64,000 bases of DNA from MPNP01 sp963668325 (GTDB taxonomy: Bacteria; Pseudomonadota; Alphaproteobacteria; Rhodobacterales; Rhodobacteraceae). The notes below the pieces were generated by a model. It was not told the origin of the DNA, did no database searches, and saw only the letters and a list, made by a program, of their open reading frames with translations. The DNA lies in assembly GCA_963668325.1 (NCBI GenBank), contig OY764222.1:992001-1056000 (forward strand). The letters are read 5' to 3'. Positions 41,481 to 50,327 of the stretch are shown here, piece by piece. Made by a program: the position numbers and the translations under genes. Numbering within the stretch: position 1 is the stretch's first letter; every line of letters starts with the position of its first letter.

Positions 41481-43379
41481 TTATTTCTTCTTTTTTCTTT
41501 TTTGGGTAGGCGCTTTGGGAGGTGGAGGTTCCTCCTTTTCCTCAGCACGTCCAATTATCGGTAAATTGGTTTTAGCGAAACTACTCCTGATATTACCCAG
41601 TATATCCGGTTTTACCCCCTGTGTTCTCATAATCACGTATTGCTGTATAAAGGTAATCATATTGTTGGCAATCCAATAGATAATCAACCCGCTGGCAAAT
41701 TGTCCAAGCATAAACATAAACACCCAAGGTAACCATGCGAAGACCATTGCCTGGGTAGGGTCGGTTGGTGCAGGATTAAGTTTTTGTTGCAACCACATGG
41801 AGATGCCCAGCATTATTGGCAATACCCCAAGAGAAATAAGAGCCAGCAAACTACCCACCTCGGGGGTTGACCAAGGGAGGGCTCCAAAAAGGTTTAAAAT
41901 CGATGTAGGATCTGGAGCCGATAAATCCCTGATCCACAAAATGAAGGGGGCGTGTCTCATTTCTATGGTTACAAAGATAACCTTGTAAAGCGAGAAGAAT
42001 ATTGGAATCTGTGGTAGAATGGGTAAGCAACCGGCAGCCGGGTTAATTTTTCTTTCCCTGTACATGGCCATCATTTCCTGCTGCATTTTTTTGCGATCTT
42101 CACCAACCCGAGCCTTTATCTTTTCCATCTCGGGTTGCAATTCCTTCATACGGGCCATGGAGACATAAGACTTATAGGCAAGCGGGAACAGACAAGCCTT
42201 GATAATCAACGTAAGGCAGAGAATGGACCAACCCATATTGCCAACTTTTCCATTAATCCAGAATAGGAGCTGGAAGATTGGTTTGGTCAGAAAGAAGAAC
42301 CAACCCCAGTCAATCGAGTCCTCGAAGCGATCAATACCATAATTATCTTGGTAATTTTTGATAGGGGTCCATTCTTTTGCTCCGGCAAATAGAAAGGTAA
42401 CCATTTCAACGGTGGATTTGGGATAAACTTCAACAGCAGGATACCTTGACTCCGCCTGGTAGATATCTGACCTTTCGGAATATTTGGCAACAGAGGTGAA
42501 AGGAGTGCCTGGTTGAGGAGCCAAGGTGGTCATCCAATATTTATCTGTGAAACCAACCCAGCCATTGGATTGAACTATTTGCTTCTCCAGATTTGCTCCT
42601 TCCACAGTATCAAATTCCAGATCTGGGACATTATCGTAATCAATTTCCTGCAATTCTCCGTCGGTCATACGTACGACCCCTTCGTGGAGAATGAAGAAAT
42701 TTTGCAGGTTTTGGGGCTCGCCATGTCGTGCAATGATACCATAGGGCGCCATTCGTAGTGTGGCATCCCCATTGTTGGTAACACTTTGGGTTACTTTGAA
42801 GAGATAATTTCCATCCACTTCAATGATCCTACGAAATGTTACACCCAGATCGTTGGTCCAAGCTAGTATCAGGGGGGTATCAGGAGTGATTTCCCGACCA
42901 CTTTCAATAGTCCATTGAGTTGAACTACTTGGTACATCACGAAACTCAAGATTACCAGCAGGCGACCACCCGAAAAGAACATAATACGCCAGATTGGCAC
43001 CAGCTGGTGAGAGTAGCCTAACAAGACCAGAATCCTCCTTTAGGGTCTCATTGTACCTTGATAGGGACAAGTCATCAATCCTGCCTCCCAGCAGGGAAAT
43101 TGATCCAGTCAAGCTTGGTGTATCAATTGTAATACGGTCAGTGTTATCCAAAGCCTGTTCAAGGGGGACCTCACCAAGGGGATTGGAAGCTAATGAAACA
43201 GGTGTACCAGCCGTAGGTGGCGTTGTAGCAACACCATCCTCAGTTACGCCTTGTTGTTGAACTTGTTGCTGTTCCAAAGATACTTCGGGTTCATCGGGTG
43301 CAAATAACAAAATCCAAAGCAGAATTACCACAAAGCTTAGCCCTATGGCCTTAAGCATGTTCTTGTTTTGTTCATCCAT
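41481..43379 (-). CDS. yidC: Membrane protein insertase YidC
   Basis: YidC inserts and folds inner-membrane proteins alone or with SecYEG. The 632-residue protein has an N-terminal helix (about residues 9-27), a large periplasmic beta-supersandwich domain with a Gln/Thr/Pro-rich start, and the conserved C-terminal core from about residue 370: GNMGWSILCLTLIIKACLFPL, the cytoplasmic coiled hairpin LQPEMEKIKARVGEDRKKMQ, and INPAAGCLPILPQIPIFFSLY. The C-terminus is basic (KKRKKKK) after a Pro-rich spacer, which may help ribosome contact. Confidence 0.96.
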   Translation of the reverse strand: MDEQNKNMLKAIGLSFVVILLWILLFAPDEPEVSLEQQQVQQQGVTEDGVATTPPTAGTPVSLASNPLGEVPLEQALDNTDRITIDTPSLTGSISLLGGRIDDLSLSRYNETLKEDSGLVRLLSPAGANLAYYVLFGWSPAGNLEFRDVPSSSTQWTIESGREITPDTPLILAWTNDLGVTFRRIIEVDGNYLFKVTQSVTNNGDATLRMAPYGIIARHGEPQNLQNFFILHEGVVRMTDGELQEIDYDNVPDLEFDTVEGANLEKQIVQSNGWVGFTDKYWMTTLAPQPGTPFTSVAKYSERSDIYQAESRYPAVEVYPKSTVEMVTFLFAGAKEWTPIKNYQDNYGIDRFEDSIDWGWFFFLTKPIFQLLFWINGKVGNMGWSILCLTLIIKACLFPLAYKSYVSMARMKELQPEMEKIKARVGEDRKKMQQEMMAMYRERKINPAAGCLPILPQIPIFFSLYKVIFVTIEMRHAPFILWIRDLSAPDPTSILNLFGALPWSTPEVGSLLALISLGVLPIMLGISMWLQQKLNPAPTDPTQAMVFAWLPWVFMFMLGQFASGLIIYWIANNMITFIQQYVIMRTQGVKPDILGNIRSSFAKTNLPIIGRAEEKEEPPPPKAPTQKRKKKK

Positions 43380-43526
43380 TAATTAATTCTTTCCCCAAAA
43401 GATAGTTCGTCCGCTATTTTCTACCTGTTGTTGGCCTGACAACAAATAGTGGTATTGAAAAAATCTTCAATTCAGTGCCCTCAAGGAAAAAGCAGGGGTT
43501 GTAAGAAAGGCTGCATTTCGACAAAT

Positions 43527-43748
43527 CTAGTCTGGAACGTTATCAATACCGGATTTCCCCCATGGATGGCACTTTCCTAATCTCTTTATGGTGAGCCAGG
43601 ATCCTTTAAATGCTCCATGTTTTTCCAAAGCCTCCATGGCATAAGCTGAACAGGTTGGCTGAAACCGACAATGCATTCCAAAAAAAGGGCTACCAATCAG
43701 CCGGTATAATCTGATGGGGAGGGAAAATACAAAAGCCAAGGGAGACAT
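43527..43748 (-). CDS. yidD: Membrane protein insertion efficiency factor YidD
   Basis: This small protein of 73 residues assists YidC and sits at the inner face of the membrane. It shows the amphipathic LPIRLYRLIGSPFFG helix (about residues 10-24), the invariant CRFQPTCSAYAMEALEKHG motif (about residues 27-45) and the terminal LGKCHPWGKSGIDNVP stretch. It lies between rnpA and yidC, as is typical. Confidence 0.95.
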   Translation of the reverse strand: MSPLAFVFSLPIRLYRLIGSPFFGMHCRFQPTCSAYAMEALEKHGAFKGSWLTIKRLGKCHPWGKSGIDNVPD

Positions 43749-43773
43749 AATAGATGCCTTTTAATACAAGACC

Positions 43774-44163
43774 TTATGTAGGGTTTCTTCGGTGCATTTT
43801 ATTCAAGGCCCATTCCAGGTCTTTGTTCATCTGGTCAAAATTCAAAGATACCGTTGTGTCTTTAAAACCAATCAAAACATAATCCCAACCCGGTTCACCA
43901 CAATGTGGCAAGGTCTTTTGGGCCAGGTGGCGAAGTCTTCTTTTGGCACGATTTCGGGTTATAGCATTACCCAGTTTTTTTGAGCATGTGACGCCAATTC
44001 GTATTGTAGAGTCCAGTTTATCCGTTTCTCTCAACATTCCCTGGATCATAAATCCTTTGGTACGTTTTTTATGCCCCTTTGCGACCTTTAGGAATTCTTT
44101 CCTCTTTTTTAGAGATTTAATTTCCCTGAGGTTTTTCCCCTGGCTTGCAACTGCCATTCCCAA
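43774..44163 (-). CDS. rnpA: Ribonuclease P protein component
   Basis: RnpA is the protein subunit of ribonuclease P, which trims tRNA 5' ends. The sequence of 129 residues includes SLKKRKEFLKVAKGHKKRTK near the N-terminus and the key GNAITRNRAKRRLRHLAQ RNA-binding motif around residues 73-90. The listed start adds about a dozen residues before the conserved region; an internal ATG two codons in is possible. It follows rpmH closely. Confidence 0.94.
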   Translation of the reverse strand: MGMAVASQGKNLREIKSLKKRKEFLKVAKGHKKRTKGFMIQGMLRETDKLDSTIRIGVTCSKKLGNAITRNRAKRRLRHLAQKTLPHCGEPGWDYVLIGFKDTTVSLNFDQMNKDLEWALNKMHRRNPT

Positions 44164-44204
44164 AACTCAATACTCATCAGGGTAAAAACACAAAAAAGTG
44201 AATC

Positions 44205-44339
44205 TTAGGCAGAAAGTACCTTACGTCCTTTTGCCCTTCTACGGTTAAGAATAGTTCTTCCGGCCTTGGTGGCCATTCTAGCCCGAAAACCATGGCGTCG
44301 TTTTCGAACAAGGTTACTTGGTTGAAATGTCCGTTTCAT
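44205..44339 (-). CDS. rpmH: 50S ribosomal protein L34
   Basis: The 44-residue protein reads MKRTFQPSNLVRKRRHGF, then ARMATKAGRTILNRRRAKGR and VLSA, the exact L34 layout. It is the first gene of the rnpA-yidD-yidC-engB-argB series. The AT-rich 228 bases upstream hold the promoter and divergent promoter of a TVP38 gene; no dnaA gene or clear DnaA boxes accompany it. Confidence 0.97.
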   Translation of the reverse strand: MKRTFQPSNLVRKRRHGFRARMATKAGRTILNRRRAKGRKVLSA

Positions 44340-44567
44340 GACCCCCTCATTTTCTGTCCAAAAAAATCAAGTTATTTGATAATAGTTCCTAGATGTAAGA
44401 TTGAATTGCCTTAAATCAAGTTATTTCTGGAATCCAGAACAGGATATATTTACATGATTTAAAGAAAGCCCAAAGTGTAATTTCGTGTGTTGATAACCCG
44501 GGGTCTGGTTTAAAATGAACCAATTTAATTTTATGTTAGGATAGTAAAGAAATGAAAGGGGTTGGAA

Positions 44568-45296
44568 TTGAATAACAAGAAAACAGAAGGGCTAGACCTA
44601 AAAAAGCTCATCCCCCTTGGTATTATTGTATTAGTTGCCGTGATCGGTTTTTTTACCCTAAGGGATTATCTGACATTCGAGACAATCAGAGATAATCGGG
44701 AAACACTGATCCAGTTCAAAGAAAACAATTACCTTGTTACTTCCTTGGTCTTCCTGTTGATATATATCGTTATTGTTGCTTTCTCCCTTCCTGGTGCTGC
44801 TATTGCATCCTTGACCGGGGGTTTTTTATTCGGATTATTCCCGGGGACTCTTTACAATGTCCTGGCGGCTACAATTGGTGCGACCATTATTTTTATTGCA
44901 GCCAGGATGGGGCTTGGCGATTTTCTCTCAAAAAAAATGGACACCAGTACAGGAACTGTGCAAAAACTCAGGGATGGTTTGCGAGAAAATGAAATCAGTG
45001 TTCTTTTCTTGCTGCGGCTAGTACCTGCCGTGCCTTTCTTTGTTGCAAATTTACTGCCTGCCCTTGTGGGGGTAAAATTCAGAAATTTTGTTTTTACAAC
45101 CTTCTTTGGCATAATTCCCGGAGCACTTGTCTTTACTTGGGTTGGCGTCGGACTCGGCGAAGTGTTTGCCCGAGGAGAAGCTCCCAATTTGAGCATTATA
45201 TTCGAATGGTATATTCTTGGACCGATTCTTGGGCTTTGTGCCCTTGCACTTCTGCCAATTGTTATCAACATCCTCCGGAAATCGAAGGAAAATTGA
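44568..45296 (+). CDS. TVP38/TMEM64 (DedA-like) membrane protein
   Basis: This 242-residue inner-membrane protein belongs to the VTT/SNARE-associated family. Landmarks are the FSLPGAAIASLTGGFLFG motif (about residues 70-87), FLLRLVPAVPFFVANLLPALVGV (around residues 147-169) with the conserved R-x-x-P, and FFGIIPGALVFTWVGVGLG. About five or six hydrophobic helices are present. Relatives may act in lipid scrambling or membrane homeostasis. I prefer the TTG at 44568, six bases after AAGGGG; the only nearby ATG is out of frame. Confidence 0.87.
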   Translation: MNNKKTEGLDLKKLIPLGIIVLVAVIGFFTLRDYLTFETIRDNRETLIQFKENNYLVTSLVFLLIYIVIVAFSLPGAAIASLTGGFLFGLFPGTLYNVLAATIGATIIFIAARMGLGDFLSKKMDTSTGTVQKLRDGLRENEISVLFLLRLVPAVPFFVANLLPALVGVKFRNFVFTTFFGIIPGALVFTWVGVGLGEVFARGEAPNLSIIFEWYILGPILGLCALALLPIVINILRKSKEN

Positions 45297-45361
45297 TGCC
45301 CATATTGGCAAGAGATCAGTAACCTGACCCTGGGATGCCATAAGTTTGTTTTTCGCCAATA

Positions 45362-47086
45362 TTGGCAGTTGAAAAGTGTTGGAGTGTAAGTCTGAAAACA
45401 GCTAGTCAAGAGGGTATATCTCTTTCCAAACTAATCCTGCTTTATTCGAGTTTCCTGATTCTATTCCTGGAAGTTGTCTTTCTGACGATATCCGTTGCCT
45501 CCTTTGAAAGAGGCCAGTTGGAATCACTAGCCAACCAGATTTACCTGGTTAAAAATATATATTTGGACGATTTGGATTCCTGCGAAGAAGTTGTTGAATC
45601 TGTCGCTATTTCTCCAGATGCCTTCTATAATTTGATTGGGCCACTCCCCAGCTCATCGGTAAGTAGGATCCCCGTTGAAACAGTAATCTCTGGCAACGAG
45701 TCAGTCGATGAGTTCTTGCATGCTCTTGGCTATTCGTCCTTGGGGTTTCGATATGAGAAATATGAGAATGGTGAAATCAGTTGTCGCCAAAAATATGATT
45801 TCAATACAGGGGCAAATATCCTGGATAGCCAGGAAATGCTTAAAGTTGACCTTAGGGAAGACAACATTATTGCCAATCTACGGTCAGGCTTTGAATCCCT
45901 TTACAATAAGACTTTACAAAAGGGGTTTGTCTATACAGTCATATTTGATCGGGTAATTCAAGGGAAAAGAGAGGTATATGAGTTTACCATATCAAGTGAA
46001 AAGGTTCTGATCTCATTTGATGCCTTGTTCAGTGTGATCTTGTTTCCATCAATTATCATTCTGGTTGTAAATACTGCCTTGATTACCCTGGGTTCTGTCA
46101 TGTTTTTCTCTCGGCCGATAGAAAGAATAACCAGTAAAATACAAAGTATTCATTCCACCCTTAATGAAACCAGTGAAAGGGAAAACATAAATACAAAGGC
46201 AACAAAGAAAAGCATTTTCCTGGAAATAAACAGAATTGAAAATGAAATAACCATGGCGACAGAACGGTTACGTCCGATAAATACTCTTGAAGGAGAGGGA
46301 AAGGCCTTTCAGCACGAAATAAAGAACTACATGTCAGCCATACGTGCTTCCCTTCGTAACTTGATATCCTCACTTGGTGAGGATGGAAATCTATACTTGG
46401 AGAAGGAAAGAAGTATAGATACTATTGGAAAAATGATCAGTACCAAGGTGGAGCATCTGGTAAGCTATGTTACATCTGACCCGAGAAACCTTGAAAAAGA
46501 GGAAATATCCCTTGGCAAGCTATTTTCTTTTGTCAAAAATACAGGAGAAGAAGTGGCAAAGTACCACGGGGTGGATCGGGCCTTTGAGGATAGGGAAGAC
46601 AACGAAAACCTTTCGATAATTGATATTGATTGGACTAATAACAAACAAAATGACGTTAAGGTAAATGCAAACTGGGAATCCCTGTATGGAGTAATGTTTA
46701 ATCTCGTTCTTAATGCCATTATTGCCATAAGGAACAGGATTGAATATGAAAAAGATGTAGGAATTGGGAATGGTGAAATAGGAAAAATCATTATTTCAAT
46801 TCAAGAATCCAAGGATGGTCAATTGGTAGAAATTACTGTAGAGGATAATGGTGCCGGTGTAGAGGAAACGATTCGCCAAACCTTATTTGATTATGGGGTA
46901 CAAGGTGATTTAGCCATCGCAAAGTATGATGAAAGAAAACCTCTCGGAGGTGTCGGTCTCCATTATTCGTTTCAACAAATAAATTATCATGGCGGAGAGT
47001 TGAAGCTGGATTGGACTTGCCATTTCAATGATACTCCAACACCCTCAAGGACTGGAGCCAGGTTTAAAATAATATTACCCAGATGA
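45362..47086 (+). CDS. Membrane sensor histidine kinase (orphan)
   Basis: This 574-residue protein is a two-component sensor kinase. It has a first membrane helix (about residues 20-44), a periplasmic sensor region of about 170 residues, and a second membrane helix (about residues 218-245). The dimerisation region carries the phospho-acceptor in AFQHEIKNYMSAIRASL near residue 317, and the ATPase domain shows the N box FNLVLNAIIAI, VEDNGAGVEE and GGVGLHYSF. The start is TTG and uncertain. No response regulator is adjacent. The next gene overlaps by four bases. Confidence 0.87.
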   Translation: MAVEKCWSVSLKTASQEGISLSKLILLYSSFLILFLEVVFLTISVASFERGQLESLANQIYLVKNIYLDDLDSCEEVVESVAISPDAFYNLIGPLPSSSVSRIPVETVISGNESVDEFLHALGYSSLGFRYEKYENGEISCRQKYDFNTGANILDSQEMLKVDLREDNIIANLRSGFESLYNKTLQKGFVYTVIFDRVIQGKREVYEFTISSEKVLISFDALFSVILFPSIIILVVNTALITLGSVMFFSRPIERITSKIQSIHSTLNETSERENINTKATKKSIFLEINRIENEITMATERLRPINTLEGEGKAFQHEIKNYMSAIRASLRNLISSLGEDGNLYLEKERSIDTIGKMISTKVEHLVSYVTSDPRNLEKEEISLGKLFSFVKNTGEEVAKYHGVDRAFEDREDNENLSIIDIDWTNNKQNDVKVNANWESLYGVMFNLVLNAIIAIRNRIEYEKDVGIGNGEIGKIIISIQESKDGQLVEITVEDNGAGVEETIRQTLFDYGVQGDLAIAKYDERKPLGGVGLHYSFQQINYHGGELKLDWTCHFNDTPTPSRTGARFKIILPR

Positions 47087-47607
47087 GTGTCCTTACTACT
47101 CAAATCAATCGCAAGGTTGAAGCTGGTGATACGATAAGCGAGGCAAGTTACTCGCCTTGTGAAACCTATCGTTATGAGTTGACAAGGGTTTGGAATTCAA
47201 AAGCAAGCCGTATCTTGTTTGTCATGCTGAATCCATCAACCGCAACAGAGACAAAAAACGATCCGACAGTTGCCAGATGCGAGGTAAGGGCAAGGTCTCT
47301 TGGTTGCGGTGCGTACAGGGTATGTAATATTTTTGCTTTGCGAAGTACCAATCCCGGTGAATTGTATCAGAGTGATTTTCCAATTGGTGAAGAAAATAAT
47401 GAAGCAATAGAAAGGGGTTGTGACTGGGCTGATAAGATTGTATGTGCTTGGGGGAACCATGGAGTATTGCTGGATCGAGGCAAAGAGGTGGAACTATTAA
47501 TGCGAGGTACCAGAAACCAACTTTTACATTTGGGGTTGACCAAAAAGAACTTTCCGAAACATCCGCTCTACATATCGCATACACATCCGCTTATACCCTG
47601 GGGTTGA
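47083..47607 (+). CDS. DUF1643 family protein
   Basis: This 174-residue protein has the DUF1643 layout: YRYELTRVWN, LFVMLNPSTATETKNDPTV (about residues 45-63), the GAYRVCNIFALRSTNPGEL segment, and CAWGNHG near residue 124. The function of the family is unknown. It starts within the stop codon of the sensor kinase (ATGA overlap), so it is translationally coupled to it, and is followed 50 bases later by a phosphohistidine phosphatase-like gene. Confidence 0.88.
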   Translation: MSVLTTQINRKVEAGDTISEASYSPCETYRYELTRVWNSKASRILFVMLNPSTATETKNDPTVARCEVRARSLGCGAYRVCNIFALRSTNPGELYQSDFPIGEENNEAIERGCDWADKIVCAWGNHGVLLDRGKEVELLMRGTRNQLLHLGLTKKNFPKHPLYISHTHPLIPWG

Positions 47608-47657
47608 ATTCAGTATATAACACAGGGACATGAGAGAAAATTTAGAGGTCCAAGGAA

Positions 47658-48149
47658 ATGAAATTAATTTTAGTTCGTCATGGCAAATCAAGTTGGGTTA
47701 CCAACCATTCAGACCACGAGAGACCCTTGGCTCCCAGGGGTGTAAGGGCTTCTGAAAAAATTGGGCATTGGTTGTCTGCCAATGGCCATATTCCAGAAAC
47801 AATTTTTTGTTCGACAGCCGTCCGAACCAGGCAAACGTGGGGAATTATCAAGAAATTGGTTAGTCCCGGAAATGAAGAGCAATTGGTTCCTGAGCTTTAT
47901 GGGGCATCACCGGCAACCATGCTCAGATTTTTACAAAGCGCTGAAAAGTCTCCAGTGATGATGGTGGGGCATAATCCGGGCATAGGGGAACTTGCCCATA
48001 GACTCCTACAAAAACCACCCCAAACATCAAATTTTTTCCGGTTTCCTACTTGTGCAACTATGGTTTGTGAATTTCCTTGCACAAAATGGCAAGATATAAA
48101 CCCTGGTGAAGCCACCCTGATTGGCTTTGTAGTTCCTCGAGAACTTTAG
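47658..48149 (+). CDS. SixA-like histidine phosphatase
   Basis: This 163-residue protein of the histidine phosphatase superfamily has the catalytic RHG motif LVRHGKSSW at residues 5-13 and the second histidine in MVGHNPGIGEL near residue 102. Size and motif spacing match SixA, which removes phosphate from histidine phosphotransfer domains. Lying in the same run as a histidine kinase, it could counter phosphotransfer in that pathway, although SixA relatives act broadly. It is followed by a convergent hairpin. Confidence 0.87.
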   Translation: MKLILVRHGKSSWVTNHSDHERPLAPRGVRASEKIGHWLSANGHIPETIFCSTAVRTRQTWGIIKKLVSPGNEEQLVPELYGASPATMLRFLQSAEKSPVMMVGHNPGIGELAHRLLQKPPQTSNFFRFPTCATMVCEFPCTKWQDINPGEATLIGFVVPREL

Positions 48150-48166
48150 GGTCAGACTATTGTGTC

Positions 48167-48185
48167 GGTTGGATTTAATCCAGCC
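48167..48185 (+). terminator. Hairpin between convergent sixA-like and aapP genes
   Basis: GGTTGGAT pairs with ATCCAGCC (one G-T pair) around TTA, followed on the plus strand by TATTTATT. It probably ends transcription from the kinase/phosphatase side. Confidence 0.5.
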
Positions 48186-48225
48186 TATTTATTATGGCCT
48201 TGTCAGGTGTGCCGATGGGTGGGGG

Positions 48226-49008
48226 TTAGTGTCCTAATATCTGACTTAGGAATAATTTTGTTCGGTCGCTTTGGGGGTTGTTGAAGAATTCTTCAGGAGC
48301 ATTGGATTCAACAATCTGTCCTTCATCCATGAAGATCACCCTGTCTGCAACCTGCCTGGCAAAACCCATCTCATGAGTCACACAAAGCATGGTCATACCG
48401 TCCTCAGCAAGTTCGATCATTGTATCAAGAACTTCCTTGATCATTTCTGGGTCAAGGGCTGAAGTGGGTTCATCAAACAACATAATTCGGGGTTTCATGC
48501 ATAGCGATCGGGCGATTGCAACCCTTTGTTGCTGTCCACCGGACAATTGTCCCGGATACTTGAATGCCTGGTCAGGTATCTTGACCTTTTCAAGAAAATG
48601 CATTGCGGTTTTTTCTGCCTCATAACGAGGAACCTTACGGACCCAAATCGGGGCAAGTGTACAATTATCTATTACAGATAGATGAGGGAATAGATTGAAA
48701 TGCTGGAAACACATCCCGACTTCTGACCTGATCAGATCAATATTCTTGAGATCCGAGGAAAGCTCCGTTCCTTCCACTATGATGGATCCCGACTGATGTT
48801 CTTCTAGACGGTTTATGCATCGGATCAAGGTTGATTTGCCAGAACCTGAAGGTCCACAAATGACAATTCTCTCACGGTTGTTGACAGTGAGGTTAATATC
48901 CCGCAGCACATGAAACTTGCCAAACCATTTGTTCATGTTGCTAATGACAACAGCAGGCTGGGAATCTTCTTCGGTAGTTGATTTATTTTCCAAAACTTCT
49001 TCTTGCAC
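48226..49008 (-). CDS. aapP: General L-amino acid ABC transporter ATPase AapP
   Basis: AapP powers uptake of many L-amino acids. The 260 residues show Walker A GPSGSGKSTLIRC (about residues 53-65), the Q-loop MCFQHFNLFPH, signature LSGGQQQRVAIARSL (about residues 160-174), Walker B IMLFDEPTSALDP and the switch histidine in CVTHEMGFARQVADR. An acidic, low-complexity N-terminus precedes the domain. It is the last gene of the aapJQMP operon. Confidence 0.94.
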   Translation of the reverse strand: MQEEVLENKSTTEEDSQPAVVISNMNKWFGKFHVLRDINLTVNNRERIVICGPSGSGKSTLIRCINRLEEHQSGSIIVEGTELSSDLKNIDLIRSEVGMCFQHFNLFPHLSVIDNCTLAPIWVRKVPRYEAEKTAMHFLEKVKIPDQAFKYPGQLSGGQQQRVAIARSLCMKPRIMLFDEPTSALDPEMIKEVLDTMIELAEDGMTMLCVTHEMGFARQVADRVIFMDEGQIVESNAPEEFFNNPQSDRTKLFLSQILGH

Positions 49009-49021
49009 TGGTTTTTCCTAA

Positions 49022-50326
49022 TTAACGGTGTCCTGTTTCCAATTTTTTCTCAAGGTAAATTGAGTATCGGGACATGGCAAAACAGAAAACAAAAAATACG
49101 GCAGCCACGAACGCATAGAGTTCCCACACAATACCGTTCCAAGCAGTATCGGACCTGATTGCTCTGGACAAACCGATCGGGTCTAGCAAACCAATGATGG
49201 AAACCAGGGTTGTATCCTTGAATAGTCCAATAAATGTTGAAACAATCCCAGGGATGGAGATCTTCAGCGCTTGGGGAAGAACAATCAATCGCATGGACTT
49301 CCAATAATCCAGCCCCAAAGCATCCCCGGCTTCATACTGACCCTTCGGAAGAGCTGCCAAACCTCCTCTGATTACTTCCGCCATATAGGCCGAAGCAAAA
49401 AAGGTAACCATGATCACAACCCGGAGAATAATATCAAAATTGGTTCCAGGTGGCAGGAAGTAATTCAAAAGGGTAGAAGCAACAAACAACAGGGTAATCA
49501 AAGGTACGCCTCTGATAAATTCGATGAACCCCACACAAAGGGATTTTACAATCAGAAGATCGGATTTTCTACCCAAAGCCAGCAGGATGCCAATCGGCAG
49601 TGATGCAGCTATCCCCGTTGCTCCTATAATTACAGAAAGGGTGAACCCGCCAAACTGTTCGCTTTCGACAATTTGAATGGCCAAGGGTGAAACATTTTCG
49701 GATAAAAAGACCGCGGTTGGAATAACACCAAAAGTAAACCATAAAATGATCAATAGGGTTCCAACAATCATACCGATTAACAGTCCCCTTTTCTCCGTTA
49801 GGAGATTGATAACCAGGTAACCAACTACCAATCCTGCCAAGGTCAGGAAGGGTGTCCAGATTGTTCCGCCCCAAAGCAACCAATACCCAAGAAAGGGATA
49901 AACGCCGGAAAAGTAAAGCAATTTTTTCGACAGCTTTGGAAAAAGTATGGGGGCCAGAGCTATCAGCATAAAGACAAAAGTCAAATTTACCCGCCAGTAA
50001 AGTTCCTTGGGATAAAATCCATAGAACAGTTGTAGGTATCTTTCCCGAATGACAGCCCAGCAGGCTCCAGAGTGTCCTTCACCATAGGCCAGGGGGAGGA
50101 CTTCACGACATTCCCTTAGCGAAGTAGCGGTCCAGGAAGACAAAAATACCCAGGGTAGGATTTCGGACAGGAGATAAAATACCAGGAGGCCAAAAACGAT
50201 GGTCAGTAGAGAATTCCAAGGTCCATTAAAAAGATTTTTCCGTGCCCAACCAATGACACTTCCTTCCATTATCGGAGGTGTTGCTGATGGCAACATTTTT
50301 GTTCGAACAAAGGAAAAATCACTCAT
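49022..50326 (-). CDS. aapM: General L-amino acid ABC transporter permease AapM
   Basis: AapM is one of two channel subunits of the general amino-acid importer. At 434 residues it has the long N-terminal membrane region of the family and a C-terminal His/Glu/Gln-type permease core with FIEFIRGVPLITLLF (about residue 269) and the EAA loop YEAGDALGLDYWKSMRLIVLPQA near residue 337. It ends in KKLETGHR. It lies directly between aapQ (one base away) and aapP (13 bases). Confidence 0.93.
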   Translation of the reverse strand: MSDFSFVRTKMLPSATPPIMEGSVIGWARKNLFNGPWNSLLTIVFGLLVFYLLSEILPWVFLSSWTATSLRECREVLPLAYGEGHSGACWAVIRERYLQLFYGFYPKELYWRVNLTFVFMLIALAPILFPKLSKKLLYFSGVYPFLGYWLLWGGTIWTPFLTLAGLVVGYLVINLLTEKRGLLIGMIVGTLLIILWFTFGVIPTAVFLSENVSPLAIQIVESEQFGGFTLSVIIGATGIAASLPIGILLALGRKSDLLIVKSLCVGFIEFIRGVPLITLLFVASTLLNYFLPPGTNFDIILRVVIMVTFFASAYMAEVIRGGLAALPKGQYEAGDALGLDYWKSMRLIVLPQALKISIPGIVSTFIGLFKDTTLVSIIGLLDPIGLSRAIRSDTAWNGIVWELYAFVAAVFFVFCFAMSRYSIYLEKKLETGHR

Positions 50327-50327
50327 G

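Noticed and set aside
44340..44567. Possible replication origin beside rpmH-rnpA
   Set aside because: No dnaA gene and no TTATCCACA-type box is present in the spacer.
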